From contig JAQUPF010000003.1 of assembly GCA_028716845.1 (NCBI GenBank), positions 124,001 through 188,000 on the forward strand: a stretch of 64,000 nucleotides of DNA, written 5' to 3'. The DNA comes from a bacterium. Lineage in GTDB: Bacteria > Auribacterota > Tritonobacteria > UBA1439. The notes under the pieces are model-generated. The model made no database searches, had not been told where the DNA came from, and worked only from the letters and a program-made list of their open reading frames with translations. Positions 34,666-43,712 of the stretch are shown here, one piece after another (the first letter of the stretch is position 1; every line of letters begins with the position of its first letter). The translations under genes were made by a program, and so were the position numbers.

Positions 34666-36029
34666 CCCCCCTCGCCCCGCTCCTCCCGCCGCAGGAGGTC
34701 TCCCCGCACGAGCCAGACGACGGCGCCCAGGACCATCAATGTCGGCCACTTGTTGCTCAAGAACCAGAGGCGGGTCAGGTAGCCGCCAGCGGGGCCCGGG
34801 GCGATCGGCATTTTCAGGATCGACATGAAGATCAGTGTGGCGCTCAAACTGAATAGAAGAAACAGCACCCTCGTCCGCAGGGTGCGGAAATCCAGATGTT
34901 CAAACACAATGATGCAGGAGACGAACACGAAATAGAGCATCACGAGCGAATAATCATTGGCCGCCGGCGGAATGACGGTCATGGGGATCATCATGAGGGA
35001 GAAATCCATCAGGGAGGAGGTTGTATCTCTCGTCCTCCGCGCGACCACTGAGAGCGAAACACACGCGAGGATCACGCAGTTGATGACGTTCGAGATGCGA
35101 ATCAGGAGCGCGGAGGGCAAGGAATAGCTCCGGAGCAGGTAGCTCATGAAGCTGTATGTGGAATGGTTCCCGGCGAACACCCACGTATCCTCGGTAATGT
35201 AAACATCGCTTACGAAGCGGTACAGCTTGACGTACTGGGCCATCCCGGCGCCGAACCCCTCCCGTGAAACGAGGGCGCTTGCGAGAATGAGGATGAGCAC
35301 GAAGGCGATGATCGAGAGACTCACTCGCCATTCCTTCTTCAGGATAAAGTAATAGAGGAATATCAGCGGATACATCTTCACGTGCGCCGCGAGTGCAATG
35401 AGCGCCCCCACCCATACGGCGCTCTTCCCTCCCCTCCACAGGACGAAGGCGAGCGTCACCAGGAGAAGAACGAACGACTCGCTGGCCCCTCTCTCGAGCT
35501 GAAACAGCAAGGGATACGAGAACGCGACCAGCGCCGACGAGACCGCCCAGTAGTGCGCCCTGTGCCGCGAATATCCGCTGAGAAGACCCAGGGCCAGGAA
35601 GAGCGCGGCGAGCAGGGCGCCGATATGCACCCTGTACGCCACGGGATGAGACAGGGAGGTGAGCGGAATGAAGATGTACGCGGCAATGGGCGTGTGGTTC
35701 CACGGGAGCGCCTGAACCCTGATTATCCAGTCCTTGGCTTCCTCGGGGAGCGAGCCGAGCATCCGCCGGTAGTGGGCATCGAGCGCCGCTTGGCGTGGAT
35801 CTCCGTAATCCCTTTCCTCATAGAGGGGAAGGCCGTGGCGCAGGCGCAAAGCCATATAGTTAACACATTGAAAATCTCCGCCGATGATATTGTCCGGTGG
35901 GAAGACGGGACCATGCCGATAGATGTCCGCGCTGAAATCCATTACGATGCCGCGCCCGAAGTTGATCAGGGCGATTAAAATAACGAATATACAGGCATAG
36001 GTGGAATAGGTATACTTTTTCTGCTCCAT
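34662..36029 (-). CDS. GT87-family (PimE-like) membrane mannosyltransferase homologue
   Basis: 455 aa. The first helix (YACIFVILIALINFGRGIV) is followed by DFSADIYRHGP, then GGDFQCVNYMALRLRHGLPLY. Family signatures are PWNHTPIAAYIFIPL, FQLERGASESFVLLLVTLAF and the cytoplasmic AAHVKMYPLIFLYYFI. GT87 enzymes use polyprenyl-phosphate mannose or related donors. ATG 36029 is supported by GAGGAA 7 bases upstream and by a promoter at 36094-36122 that rules out the in-frame ATG codons at 36095 and 36155. First gene of a two-gene operon with the hydrolase. Confidence 0.87.
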   Translation of the reverse strand: MEQKKYTYSTYACIFVILIALINFGRGIVMDFSADIYRHGPVFPPDNIIGGDFQCVNYMALRLRHGLPLYEERDYGDPRQAALDAHYRRMLGSLPEEAKDWIIRVQALPWNHTPIAAYIFIPLTSLSHPVAYRVHIGALLAALFLALGLLSGYSRHRAHYWAVSSALVAFSYPLLFQLERGASESFVLLLVTLAFVLWRGGKSAVWVGALIALAAHVKMYPLIFLYYFILKKEWRVSLSIIAFVLILILASALVSREGFGAGMAQYVKLYRFVSDVYITEDTWVFAGNHSTYSFMSYLLRSYSLPSALLIRISNVINCVILACVSLSVVARRTRDTTSSLMDFSLMMIPMTVIPPAANDYSLVMLYFVFVSCIIVFEHLDFRTLRTRVLFLLFSLSATLIFMSILKMPIAPGPAGGYLTRLWFLSNKWPTLMVLGAVVWLVRGDLLRREERGEGG

Positions 36030-36093
36030 ATGTTTCCTCAGAGGGAAAGGCGCGTGCGGACTTCTTCCCTTCCGTATTTCGCGATGTTTTTTC

Positions 36094-36122
36094 ATTATAT
36101 ACAAGTGGATGCAAAGGGACAA
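36094..36122 (-). promoter_or_regulatory. Promoter for the GT87/hydrolase operon
   Basis: TTGTCC (36117-36122), 17-base spacer, perfect TATAAT (36094-36099) on the minus strand, about 65 bases before ATG 36029. Its AT-rich core lies in the 110-base divergent gap with the methyltransferase at 36140. Confidence 0.75.
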
Positions 36123-36139
36123 TACCGCATCCCACGGAC

Positions 36140-36955
36140 ATGAGATCATTCGCATTCGGCAGAAACTGGCAGGAGTTCATCAGGCGATTCCTCGACCAAG
36201 GACGGATAGAGGAGGCGGTCAAATCGCTTTCCGCGTTCTGCCGCGGATACGACTTCAAGGGCAAGACGTTCCTCGACGCGGGGTGTGGGAGCGGACTTTT
36301 CTCGCTTGCGGCCTGCCGGCTGGGCGCGTCAAGGGTAGTGAGTTTCGACGTCGATTCTGATTCCGTGCACTGTTGCCGGTATCTCCACGACCGGGAGGGG
36401 AAGCCCGCTCACTGGCAGGTGATGCAAGGCTCCATCCTCGACGAGCACTTCATGGCCGGCCTCGGGAGATTCGACTGCGTCTATTCCTGGGGAGTCCTCC
36501 ATCACACCGGCAACCTCTGGAAGGCAGTTGAGAACGCCTCGCGCCTTGTGGCGAAGGGAGGGGTCATGTACCTCGCAATATACAACAGGGCAGACGGCAT
36601 CTGTTTGTATCCCGACGGCAGGTTCGGGCCTTCGACATTCTGGGTGAAGGTGAAAAGGGCGTATTCCCGCTCACCGCTTGCGCTACAGAAATTGATCGAC
36701 GCCTCCGTCATGTCGTTCCTCGTCCTCGCCTACTGCCTCACGCTGCGCAATCCCGTAGAGAAGATCAGGAGACACCGGGAACTGCGAGGGATGTCATGGA
36801 GAATCGACATTCGCGACTGGCTGGGAGGATACCCATACGAGTATGCTTCCGTCGCGGAGGTGTTCGCCTTCGTAAGGAAGCTGGGGTTTTCACTCGAGAA
36901 CTTGAAGTGCACCAACGGATTGGGAAACAACGAGTACCTCTTCAAGAAGTGCTGA
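36140..36955 (+). CDS. Class I SAM-dependent methyltransferase
   Basis: 271 aa. FLDAGCGSGLFSLAACRLGA is motif I near residue 45, with VVSFDVDSDSV motif II, and DCVYSWGVLHHTGNLWKAV with YLAIYNRADG forming the central motifs. The C-terminal half is helical with DIRDWLGGYPYEYASVAEV, which I associate with methyltransferases in glycan clusters acting on sugar or lipid acceptors. It runs divergently from the GT87 operon and is followed 90 bases later by a B12-radical SAM gene on the same strand. Confidence 0.87.
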   Translation: MRSFAFGRNWQEFIRRFLDQGRIEEAVKSLSAFCRGYDFKGKTFLDAGCGSGLFSLAACRLGASRVVSFDVDSDSVHCCRYLHDREGKPAHWQVMQGSILDEHFMAGLGRFDCVYSWGVLHHTGNLWKAVENASRLVAKGGVMYLAIYNRADGICLYPDGRFGPSTFWVKVKRAYSRSPLALQKLIDASVMSFLVLAYCLTLRNPVEKIRRHRELRGMSWRIDIRDWLGGYPYEYASVAEVFAFVRKLGFSLENLKCTNGLGNNEYLFKKC

Positions 36956-37045
36956 CCCGCCTCATGCGCCGGCGATGCCGCGTATCGAGGCGCCGTGGTT
37001 GCGCGCAGATCACCCTCCCCTCGGAGGGGAGGATAGAGAGCGAGC

Positions 37046-38476
37046 ATGCCGCACGCACCTGAGCGTATCCTGCTGATATCCCCCCGGAGTTCCAAAGACG
37101 CCCTCTTCGGGAGGCTGAAGGAGTTCGGGAACTACAAGCTGCCCATCAACCTTTGCAACCTCGCTGCGATGTGCAGGGAGCGCGGCCACGTCCCCCGGAT
37201 ACTGGACCTGAACGTGTCGCGCCCGGCCCCCGGGGAGCTGCGCGCCGAGATTGCGAGGTTCGATCCTCGCTGGATAGGGATCACCGCGTTTACCATGGAC
37301 ATCAACAGCGCCTCCCGCCTCGCGCGATCGATAAAGGATGCGTTCCCCCGCATCGCGATCATCATCGGCGGCGTCCACCTCTCATCACTCCCGGAAAGGA
37401 CGATGTGCGAGAACCCCCAGTTCGATTACGGCGTCGTGGGAGAGGGCGAACTCACGCTCGTTGAATTGCTGGAGGCTGGCATCCACGATGCGGCGAAGGC
37501 CGCGACTATCCCGGGCATCATCTTCAGGCACGATGGTTCCCTGTCAAGGACCGCCCCCCGCGGCCTCATCGATAACCTGGACACGCTCCCGTTCCCCGCC
37601 TATGACCTCGTCGAAGACATGGATGCGTATCAACCCTCCATTCACCGACGGTCCAATTCGAAATCGATGATGGTGATCACCTCAAGGGGATGTCCGATGG
37701 GATGTACCTTCTGCGACAGGACGGTGCTGGGGCGGCGCTACAGGAGCCATAGCGTTCCCTACGTCATCGACCTGATGAAGCACCTCCGGGACAGATATGC
37801 CATTCGCCACTTCGACATCGAAGACGAAAACATGGGTCTGAATGCTCAATGGCTGCACCATTTCTGCGACAGGCTGGCCAATGAACTGCCGGGCATCACG
37901 TGGGCGTGCAGCATGCGCGCCGACCTGGTGACGGACGATAAGCTGAAGGGGATGCGCGCCGCGGGCTGCCGGAACATCACCTTCGGCATCGAGAGCGGGT
38001 CCCAGGAGATGCTCGACAACTACAAGAAGAGGCTCAAGGTGGAGACCATCCGCACCGCCGTCGGGCTTGTCAAAAAGAACAGTATCGGGATGAGCGGTTC
38101 GTTCATACTCGGCGGCGCGGGCGAGACGGAGAAGACGATGCGCGAGTCGATCAAGTTTCTGAGAACAATCGACCTGGACTACTTTTATCTCTGGTACCTC
38201 GCCCCAGTGCCGGGATCCGAGGTCGCCGGGGACCTGGATCGCCACGGGCAAATCGCCTCGCGCAACTGGGACGACTACTCCGGGCAGAAGATCGTGTTCA
38301 TCCCCCGCGGGCTGTCCGAGCGTCAATTGCGGAAGACATACACGCGGTACTACCGGGCGTTCTACCTGCGCCCCTCCTATATCATCCGCAAGCTGCGGTC
38401 GCTCTCGAGCGCCCGAGAGCTCAAGGAAACGGCGCGCCTCGCACTCACGTTTGTCCGCATGCTCCTGCAGCGGTGA
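37046..38476 (+). CDS. B12-binding-domain radical SAM enzyme
   Basis: 476 aa. Cobalamin-type domain with LLISPRSSKDALFGRL, LPINLCNLAAMC, ITAFTMDINSASRLA, and GGVHLSSLPER near residue 108. CxxxCxxC (GCPMGCTFC) is at about 216, then DIEDENMGLN, FGIESGSQEML and FILGGAGETEKTM. C-terminal FYLRPSYIIRKLRSLSS is one of the clearest examples of the shared motif. GGAGG lies 5' of the ATG but somewhat far. It ends 10 bases before the converging aminotransferase stop. Reaction unknown. Confidence 0.9.
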   Translation: MPHAPERILLISPRSSKDALFGRLKEFGNYKLPINLCNLAAMCRERGHVPRILDLNVSRPAPGELRAEIARFDPRWIGITAFTMDINSASRLARSIKDAFPRIAIIIGGVHLSSLPERTMCENPQFDYGVVGEGELTLVELLEAGIHDAAKAATIPGIIFRHDGSLSRTAPRGLIDNLDTLPFPAYDLVEDMDAYQPSIHRRSNSKSMMVITSRGCPMGCTFCDRTVLGRRYRSHSVPYVIDLMKHLRDRYAIRHFDIEDENMGLNAQWLHHFCDRLANELPGITWACSMRADLVTDDKLKGMRAAGCRNITFGIESGSQEMLDNYKKRLKVETIRTAVGLVKKNSIGMSGSFILGGAGETEKTMRESIKFLRTIDLDYFYLWYLAPVPGSEVAGDLDRHGQIASRNWDDYSGQKIVFIPRGLSERQLRKTYTRYYRAFYLRPSYIIRKLRSLSSARELKETARLALTFVRMLLQR

Positions 38477-38486
38477 GCGGCGGCGC

Positions 38487-39608
38487 TCAGCCCGGAAACG
38501 CCCTGACCGCCTCGATGATGTACTCCACCTCCGCGTCGGTGAGCACGGAATGGTTCGGCAGGGAGAGGAGCCGGGGGAAGACCTCCTCGGCGACCTCGAG
38601 GCGGGGCTGCCAGCCGTAGCAGCGGTACAGGTGGATCGGCTTGTAGTGGACGCCGGTGAAGATCTTCTTCTCCCGGAGATAGACGCTCAGGTCGTCCCGG
38701 TCGACCCCCCGGCAGCGGATCGCGCAGATGTGCCAGGCGGAGCGGTGGATCTCGTCGTCCTCCGGCGGCATATCGAGCCACGGCAGGTCCGCGAAGGCGA
38801 GGCGGTACCGCCGCACGATCTCCCGGCGGCGGTCGTTCATCCGCTCGAGCTTCCCGAGCTGGACGAGGCCGATCGCCGCGAGGATGTCGTTCATGTGGCA
38901 CTTCAGGCCGATCTCGTCCACGTTGTACTCCCACCAGTAGGACTTGTTGTCCGGCGTGCGGTCCCAGGTCCCCTTGTCGATCCCGAGCCAGCGCAGCCGC
39001 TTCGCGCGCTCCGACAGCCTTGCGTCCCGCATCGCGACCGCGCCCCCCTCGCCCATCGTGAGGTTTTTCACCGCGTGAAAGCTGAAGCAGCCGAACTCCC
39101 CGAAGGCGCCGACATGCGCCCCCCGGTAGCGCGCGCCGGTCGCGTGGGCGCAGTCCTCGATGATCGGGATCCCCCCCGCGATCCCGCGGATCCGGTCCAT
39201 CTCGGCGGGGCGACCCGCGTAGTGCACGACGATGACGGCCCGTGTCTTCGGGGAGATCTTGCCCCTCATATCCTCCGGCGAGATGTTGAGCGTTGCGGGA
39301 TCGACGTCGACGAACACCGGGCGGCACCGGTTGTACACCACCACGTGGGCGGTGGAGACGAACGTGATCGCGGGCACCAGGATCTCGTCCCCCGGCGACG
39401 GATCGAGCAGTCGCACGGCCAGCTCGAGCGCGGCCGTGCAGGAGTTCGTGCCGACCACGTGCGCGGCGCCGATGAACTTCGCGAATGCCTTCTCAAACTC
39501 CGCCGTCTTCGGGCCGAGGCCGAGCCACTTCGATTCGAACACCTGCCGGACGGCCTCGAGCTCCTCCCCGTCTATCTCCGGTCGAAACAGCTGGATCGGT
39601 TCTTTCAT
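38487..39608 (-). CDS. DegT/DnrJ/EryC1/StrS-family sugar aminotransferase
   Basis: 373 aa PLP enzyme of fold type I. IQLFRPEIDGEELEAV is at the N-terminus and VGTNSCTAALELAVRLL follows. The PLP-binding Lys lies in FSFHAVKNLTMGEGGAV near residue 180, and IPIIEDCAHATGA carries the cofactor-interacting Asp. It transaminates a keto-sugar nucleotide using glutamate. A 3- or 4-keto sugar made by an SDR such as the one at 3075 would fit. ATG 39608 overlaps the FAD-enzyme stop (ATGA). Third gene of GNAT / FAD enzyme / aminotransferase, a set resembling amino-sugar synthesis and N-acylation. Confidence 0.92.
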   Translation of the reverse strand: MKEPIQLFRPEIDGEELEAVRQVFESKWLGLGPKTAEFEKAFAKFIGAAHVVGTNSCTAALELAVRLLDPSPGDEILVPAITFVSTAHVVVYNRCRPVFVDVDPATLNISPEDMRGKISPKTRAVIVVHYAGRPAEMDRIRGIAGGIPIIEDCAHATGARYRGAHVGAFGEFGCFSFHAVKNLTMGEGGAVAMRDARLSERAKRLRWLGIDKGTWDRTPDNKSYWWEYNVDEIGLKCHMNDILAAIGLVQLGKLERMNDRRREIVRRYRLAFADLPWLDMPPEDDEIHRSAWHICAIRCRGVDRDDLSVYLREKKIFTGVHYKPIHLYRCYGWQPRLEVAEEVFPRLLSLPNHSVLTDAEVEYIIEAVRAFPG

Positions 39609-41026
39609 CTGTTCATCTCGTTTCTGAGCGCCGCAACGGCGGCGGCCGCCATGTGGAAACACTCGTCTCCGTTCACGTATCGAAACTGCCCCTGCCTGCC
39701 GATGGACCGCAGCCGCGGGAACCGCGCGAGGAACGCGCGCGTGCGATCAAGGTGAAACGAAGTGCCGACCTCCATCAGCGGGTAGGCGTGCGCGAACCGC
39801 GCGCTGAAATACCCCGTGTGCCGCGCCCGGACGACGCGCCCGATGTCCCGACGGCGGCCGATCGGCTGCTCCAGTTCGCGGGCCGTGAGGTCGAACAGCT
39901 CGTCGTCCGGCATCGACCAGAGGTGGTCGCCGGCCGTGCAGTTGAACTCCACCGAGAGGCCCGTCTTCCCGGGAGGACAGAAATCCGGCGAGAGATTCCT
40001 GTACTCGTTGATGCGGCTGAATGAGAAATTGTCGCCCTGAAAATAGGTCCACTGCGCCGTGAATATCCGATCACAGTCGATCATGACGTTCAGCAGGCGG
40101 AGCGCGCGGTACCGGAGGGCGCCGATCGTCGGGGCCAGTTCGTCGCGGGGTCCCGGGGCGAGAAGCCCCAGGAGGTCCGGGACGGGTATCGTCGATATGA
40201 CCGACCGCGCGAGGAACTCCCTCGATTCCCCCCCCCGCGAGACGGTCACCGCCCAGCGGCCGCCCTCGGTACGGAGCCCCGTCACCTCCGCGCCGGTCAT
40301 GATCCGCGCCCCCTTCTCCTCCGCGGCCGCCCGGATCGCGTCAACCATGCGCTGCGCCCCGAGCCGCGGATAGACGATCCGGAGGGGCTGCAGGCCGTCG
40401 TATGTCTGCCGGCCGCGCAGCCCGAGGGAGCGGCGCAGCGCCTGCCCCAGGAACGTCCTGATGCGGATCCGCCTGACGCGGCGGGCGACGGATTCGAGGT
40501 CGAGGCGGACCGGATCGACCCCCCACACCTTTTTCAAATACGGCTCGAAGTAGATGCGGTACAGGAGCGGGCCGAAGTTCCCGACGGCGTAGTCGCGGAA
40601 GCTTCGCATCCACCGCTCACCGGTCAGCGTGACGCGGAGCCGTGCCATGACCAGTGTCAGGGCCCACAGGAACCCCTCGATGCCGTACGTGGTGAAGAAT
40701 TCTGCGGGCTGGAGCGGATACCGGACCAGGCGGCCGCGGAAGAGGATCTCCGTGTTTTTGTCCGCCTCGACGAAGATATCGCCCACGATGCGCTTCATCT
40801 CGGCGACGGTGGCCTCCATCTCGGGGCCGGCGGGATAGAGGCCGTGCACGCCGTGGTCGAAGATGAAACCGTCACGGCATTCCGATCCCCACAGGCCGCC
40901 GACACGCTCCTCCTTCTCAAGGAGCAAGCTTGTCGATCCGGACGACGCCGCGGAGAACGCCGCCCCCAGACCGCTGATGCCGCCCCCGAGGATTGCGAAA
41001 TCCGTCTCCCGTGCGTCGTTCGTCAT
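39605..41026 (-). CDS. FAD-dependent oxidoreductase, protoporphyrinogen-oxidase / UDP-Galp-mutase superfamily
   Basis: 473 aa. The dinucleotide motif FAILGGGISGLGAAFSAA starts near residue 9, followed by LLLEKEERVGGLWGSE. FDHGVHGLYP, and RYPLQPAEFF near residue 102, are characteristic of a group found in polysaccharide clusters. C-terminal GQFRYVNGDECFHMAAAAV fits the FAD ribityl-binding end. Related proteins include UDP-galactopyranose mutase and amine oxidases, but the mutase active-site arrangement is not evident to me. It stands between an acetyltransferase and an aminotransferase. Role in sugar oxidation inferred. Confidence 0.85.
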   Translation of the reverse strand: MTNDARETDFAILGGGISGLGAAFSAASSGSTSLLLEKEERVGGLWGSECRDGFIFDHGVHGLYPAGPEMEATVAEMKRIVGDIFVEADKNTEILFRGRLVRYPLQPAEFFTTYGIEGFLWALTLVMARLRVTLTGERWMRSFRDYAVGNFGPLLYRIYFEPYLKKVWGVDPVRLDLESVARRVRRIRIRTFLGQALRRSLGLRGRQTYDGLQPLRIVYPRLGAQRMVDAIRAAAEEKGARIMTGAEVTGLRTEGGRWAVTVSRGGESREFLARSVISTIPVPDLLGLLAPGPRDELAPTIGALRYRALRLLNVMIDCDRIFTAQWTYFQGDNFSFSRINEYRNLSPDFCPPGKTGLSVEFNCTAGDHLWSMPDDELFDLTARELEQPIGRRRDIGRVVRARHTGYFSARFAHAYPLMEVGTSFHLDRTRAFLARFPRLRSIGRQGQFRYVNGDECFHMAAAAVAALRNEMNR

Positions 41027-41071
41027 CGCGACATGTGCGTGCCCGCGGGGGGCCGGCGGCCCGAGGCGCCG

Positions 41072-41542
41072 TCAGCCGCCCGCGAGGCGGCATTCGTACC
41101 GGAGGCCGCCCTCGGCCCCGGGGCCGACCTCCCTGAATCCGCATTTCGAGAAGAGCCGGCGGGAGGCCTCGTTCTCCGGCATGATGTTGGCGTAGAGCAG
41201 GTCGAGGCCGAGCGACCGGCCGCGGCCGAACATCTCCCGCAGCATCACCTCACCCGTCCCCCTGCGGCGGAACGGAACGGCGACGATGATGCGGCCGACC
41301 TCGGCGCGCCTCTCCGACCGGTCGATCCGGTAGAGCGAGCAGGTGCCCACGATCCCCCCCTCCCCCTCCGCGATGTAGACCTCCTCCCGCTCCGGGTCCA
41401 GGCCGGCGATCCAGCGGGCCGTCTCCCCCTCCGTGAATCGCCGTTTCGAGAAGAACCACTCCCAGGTGTCATCCGCGTTCCGGAGCGCGGCGAGACGGCC
41501 GGCATCCTCGACGGTGATCCTCCGGAAATACGGTTTCGCCAC
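41072..41542 (-). CDS. GNAT-family N-acetyltransferase
   Basis: 156 aa. The GNAT fold starts at YFRRITVEDAGRLAALRN, with IVGTCSLYRIDRSERRAEVG, the acetyl-CoA P-loop VAVPFRRRGTGEVMLREM, and the NIMPENEASRRLFSKCGF motif near the C-terminus. No ATG fits. GTG 41542 just before the first strand is the best start, since upstream residues are non-conserved. Genes of this type beside a DegT aminotransferase often N-acetylate the new amino group (as PseH/PglD analogues), so it may finish an acetamido sugar. Confidence 0.85.
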   Translation of the reverse strand: MAKPYFRRITVEDAGRLAALRNADDTWEWFFSKRRFTEGETARWIAGLDPEREEVYIAEGEGGIVGTCSLYRIDRSERRAEVGRIIVAVPFRRRGTGEVMLREMFGRGRSLGLDLLYANIMPENEASRRLFSKCGFREVGPGAEGGLRYECRLAGG

Positions 41543-41685
41543 TTGTCGGGCCCCGTGGGCGGAATGTCGTTCAACTATACACACCCGTTCCCGGCACGTC
41601 AACAGGGAGGCAACCGCCGGGCCGGCGGGACGGAATCGCCGTACGGGCGGCGCGACCACAGCCGTCGGGAGGGCCCGGCGCGGGC

Positions 41686-41715
41686 GCGCAATATTCGAAT
41701 GCGCAATATTCGAAT
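41686..41715. repeat. Perfect tandem 15-mer with AATATT core
   Basis: GCGCAATATTCGAAT is repeated exactly at 41686-41700 and 41701-41715, immediately upstream of a possible promoter for the membrane-protein gene at 41778. The AT-rich core is conspicuous in GC-rich DNA. It could be an operator or an expanding repeat. Confidence 0.7.
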
Positions 41716-41744
41716 TGACTGGGGGGGGGGCGCGGGGGTAACCT
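41715..41744 (+). promoter_or_regulatory. Possible promoter with a G-run spacer
   Basis: TTGACT (41715-41720), 18-base spacer of which nearly all is G, then TAACCT (41739-41744). The -10 is weak. The layout resembles the better promoter at 8795-8823. Confidence 0.4.
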
Positions 41745-41777
41745 CCCCATGCAGAGTCGATTCCTGCGGGTCAATCC

Positions 41778-43712
41778 ATGGAACACCCTCGCGCCCATTG
41801 CACGTTGAATCGGTTCCACGAGGCCCTCTACTATTCCGTTTCGGCGCTCCTGACCTTTCTCGCGCTGTCGGCCGGCGCCGCGGGGATACGTTTCGCGTGC
41901 CTATCGATACTGGTCACGGGGCAGGCGACGTATGGGCTCCTCCAGCGGTATCGAGGGCAGCCGGCCGTGTATCTCCTCGCAACCTGCGCCCTTATTGAAG
42001 TCGTTCGGCCGTTCAATGTGGATATCCTGCGGGACTACGGGTCGTTCCCAGGGATCTATTACGCCGGCATTTACGCCCTGGGCCTGATCGTATCAGGATA
42101 CGGATTCGAACTGGGCTTCCTGAAAGACGGGAGAAGTGGGAAGACCGTCGTCAATATCCTCCTGTTCGTCTTTCTCCTGCTCCTCCTCGTCGTCTCGACG
42201 AGCAGCTCCCTGTTCCTGACCGGGCACAGGCTGACGGCGAGCGGACGGTCGCTCCTTTCAATCGCGCTCGTCGCCGTCTGGTTTATTCCCTGGCTTGGCG
42301 CCGTCATGAAGGCATTCGATGCGGCCCGGCGGCTGATCGGCGGGGAGGCTCGGCCCCGCGCATTCGATTTCACGCTGCTGTTCGCCGTGGGTACGGCGAC
42401 CGGCTTGACCTATTTGTCCCTCTTCAGTCCTGGGCTCACATCGATCGATTCGTTCGGCCAGTGGGATCAGGCGATGGGCCGCATGCCGCTTTCGGACTGG
42501 CATCCGTATCTCCACACACTCGCCCTACGGTGGCTCGCCGCGATCTATCCGTCGCCGATCATGCTCCCGCTGCTGCAGATCCTCCTGTCGGCCTTCGTCT
42601 ACGCTTCCTGGGGAGCGTTCCTGTTGCGGAGGGGCGCGAACAGAACGTATGTATACCTGCTGCTTTTCATCTTCTCCCTCCTCCCCCTGCACGCAATGCT
42701 CAACATAACGCTCTGGAAGGACGTGCTGTACACGCTCGCGCTCGCCTTCCTCACGCTGCAGTTTGCGAAAATAACCGCACTGAAGGGTCGCTTCTTCCGA
42801 AGTATGCACAATAGCGTTTCTTTTGTCGTTTCCACGATACTCGTCTGGAATCTGCGTCATAACGGCTTTGTCGTCGGGGTCACCGCCACGGTTGCCCTCG
42901 CCGCCTGTCTGATATTCTACATGGCGCGGAACGGGCGCGGGGAACGAACTATCGCACGCAGCGCGTGCGCAATGATCGCCCTCATTCTCGCATCGCAGGT
43001 CGTGTTCCGGGTGATCCTGCCGGGCGGATTGGGCGTGATCCCGAATCCCCGGGGCGCGAAGTACGCCACCTTCCTGTCGCCCCTCGGCGCCATCGCAAGA
43101 GATGGGTTGCCCCTGGATGCCGAGACATCGGCACTGATGGAACGCATCATGCCGCTCGACGACTGGAAGGACAAATACGCGAAGTATTCGGTCGGTGATT
43201 ACCTGTGGGACACCGAGGGCGCGTTCATCGAGAGCAGCAGCAGGCTGGATACGTGGACGGTTCTTTGGACCTATGTCAGGACGCTGCGCAGGCATCCCGC
43301 GCACGTGGTCGCCGAAAGGATGAATCAGACCGCCAACCTGTGGAACATGACCGACTTCGTTTCCCCGATCTATACGCTGCCGTATACCTACGAGAAGGAC
43401 ATGAGGGAGCGGGGCATGCCGACGTACACTTCACCGGGAGGGCGTCGACTGATTCGCTTCCTGCAGCGGCACAGTCAGTGGCTATTCAATCTGGGGATCT
43501 ATTCGGTGATCCTGGCACTGCTGCTGTATTACGTGATCCTGCGGGGCACGTATCGGTTGTGCGTCTTATACATCCCCCTCATCGCGAACGGCATATCGCT
43601 CGCAATTGCGATGCCGTCGACGGATTACCGATTCGGGTACTACGTGTTCGAATTATGTCCCTTCGTATTCACCTTCATCCTGGTCGAAATGAATCGGCAC
43701 GGGAACGAATGA
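41778..43712 (+). CDS. DUF6020-like polytopic membrane protein
   Basis: 644 aa with about thirteen helices. The segment LFSPGLTSIDSFGQWDQAMG, with the following SDWHPYLHTLALRWL near residues 215-255, matches the 'SPGxxSxDSxxQW...HP' pattern of DUF6020-type membrane proteins, putative GT-C-fold glycosyltransferases. The N-terminal helices and the FNITLWKD-like MLNITLWKDVLYTLA loop support this. The soluble C-terminal loop (DYLWDTEGAFIES) precedes four last helices. Monocistronic. Its TGA abuts the TCA stop of the converging GT-C gene. Composition is less GC-rich than its neighbours. Function inferred only from fold resemblance. Confidence 0.8.
   Translation: MEHPRAHCTLNRFHEALYYSVSALLTFLALSAGAAGIRFACLSILVTGQATYGLLQRYRGQPAVYLLATCALIEVVRPFNVDILRDYGSFPGIYYAGIYALGLIVSGYGFELGFLKDGRSGKTVVNILLFVFLLLLLVVSTSSSLFLTGHRLTASGRSLLSIALVAVWFIPWLGAVMKAFDAARRLIGGEARPRAFDFTLLFAVGTATGLTYLSLFSPGLTSIDSFGQWDQAMGRMPLSDWHPYLHTLALRWLAAIYPSPIMLPLLQILLSAFVYASWGAFLLRRGANRTYVYLLLFIFSLLPLHAMLNITLWKDVLYTLALAFLTLQFAKITALKGRFFRSMHNSVSFVVSTILVWNLRHNGFVVGVTATVALAACLIFYMARNGRGERTIARSACAMIALILASQVVFRVILPGGLGVIPNPRGAKYATFLSPLGAIARDGLPLDAETSALMERIMPLDDWKDKYAKYSVGDYLWDTEGAFIESSSRLDTWTVLWTYVRTLRRHPAHVVAERMNQTANLWNMTDFVSPIYTLPYTYEKDMRERGMPTYTSPGGRRLIRFLQRHSQWLFNLGIYSVILALLLYYVILRGTYRLCVLYIPLIANGISLAIAMPSTDYRFGYYVFELCPFVFTFILVEMNRHGNE

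Noticed and set aside
36030-36155. ATG 36155 or 36095 as start of the GT87 gene
   Set aside because: Both fall upstream of or inside the promoter at 36094-36122, while ATG 36029 has a GAGGAA site.
39605-41026. Calling this FAD enzyme a UDP-galactopyranose mutase (glf)
   Set aside because: Only the shared FAD-binding motifs are evident. The substrate-binding residues of Glf could not be recognised, so the superfamily name is safer.
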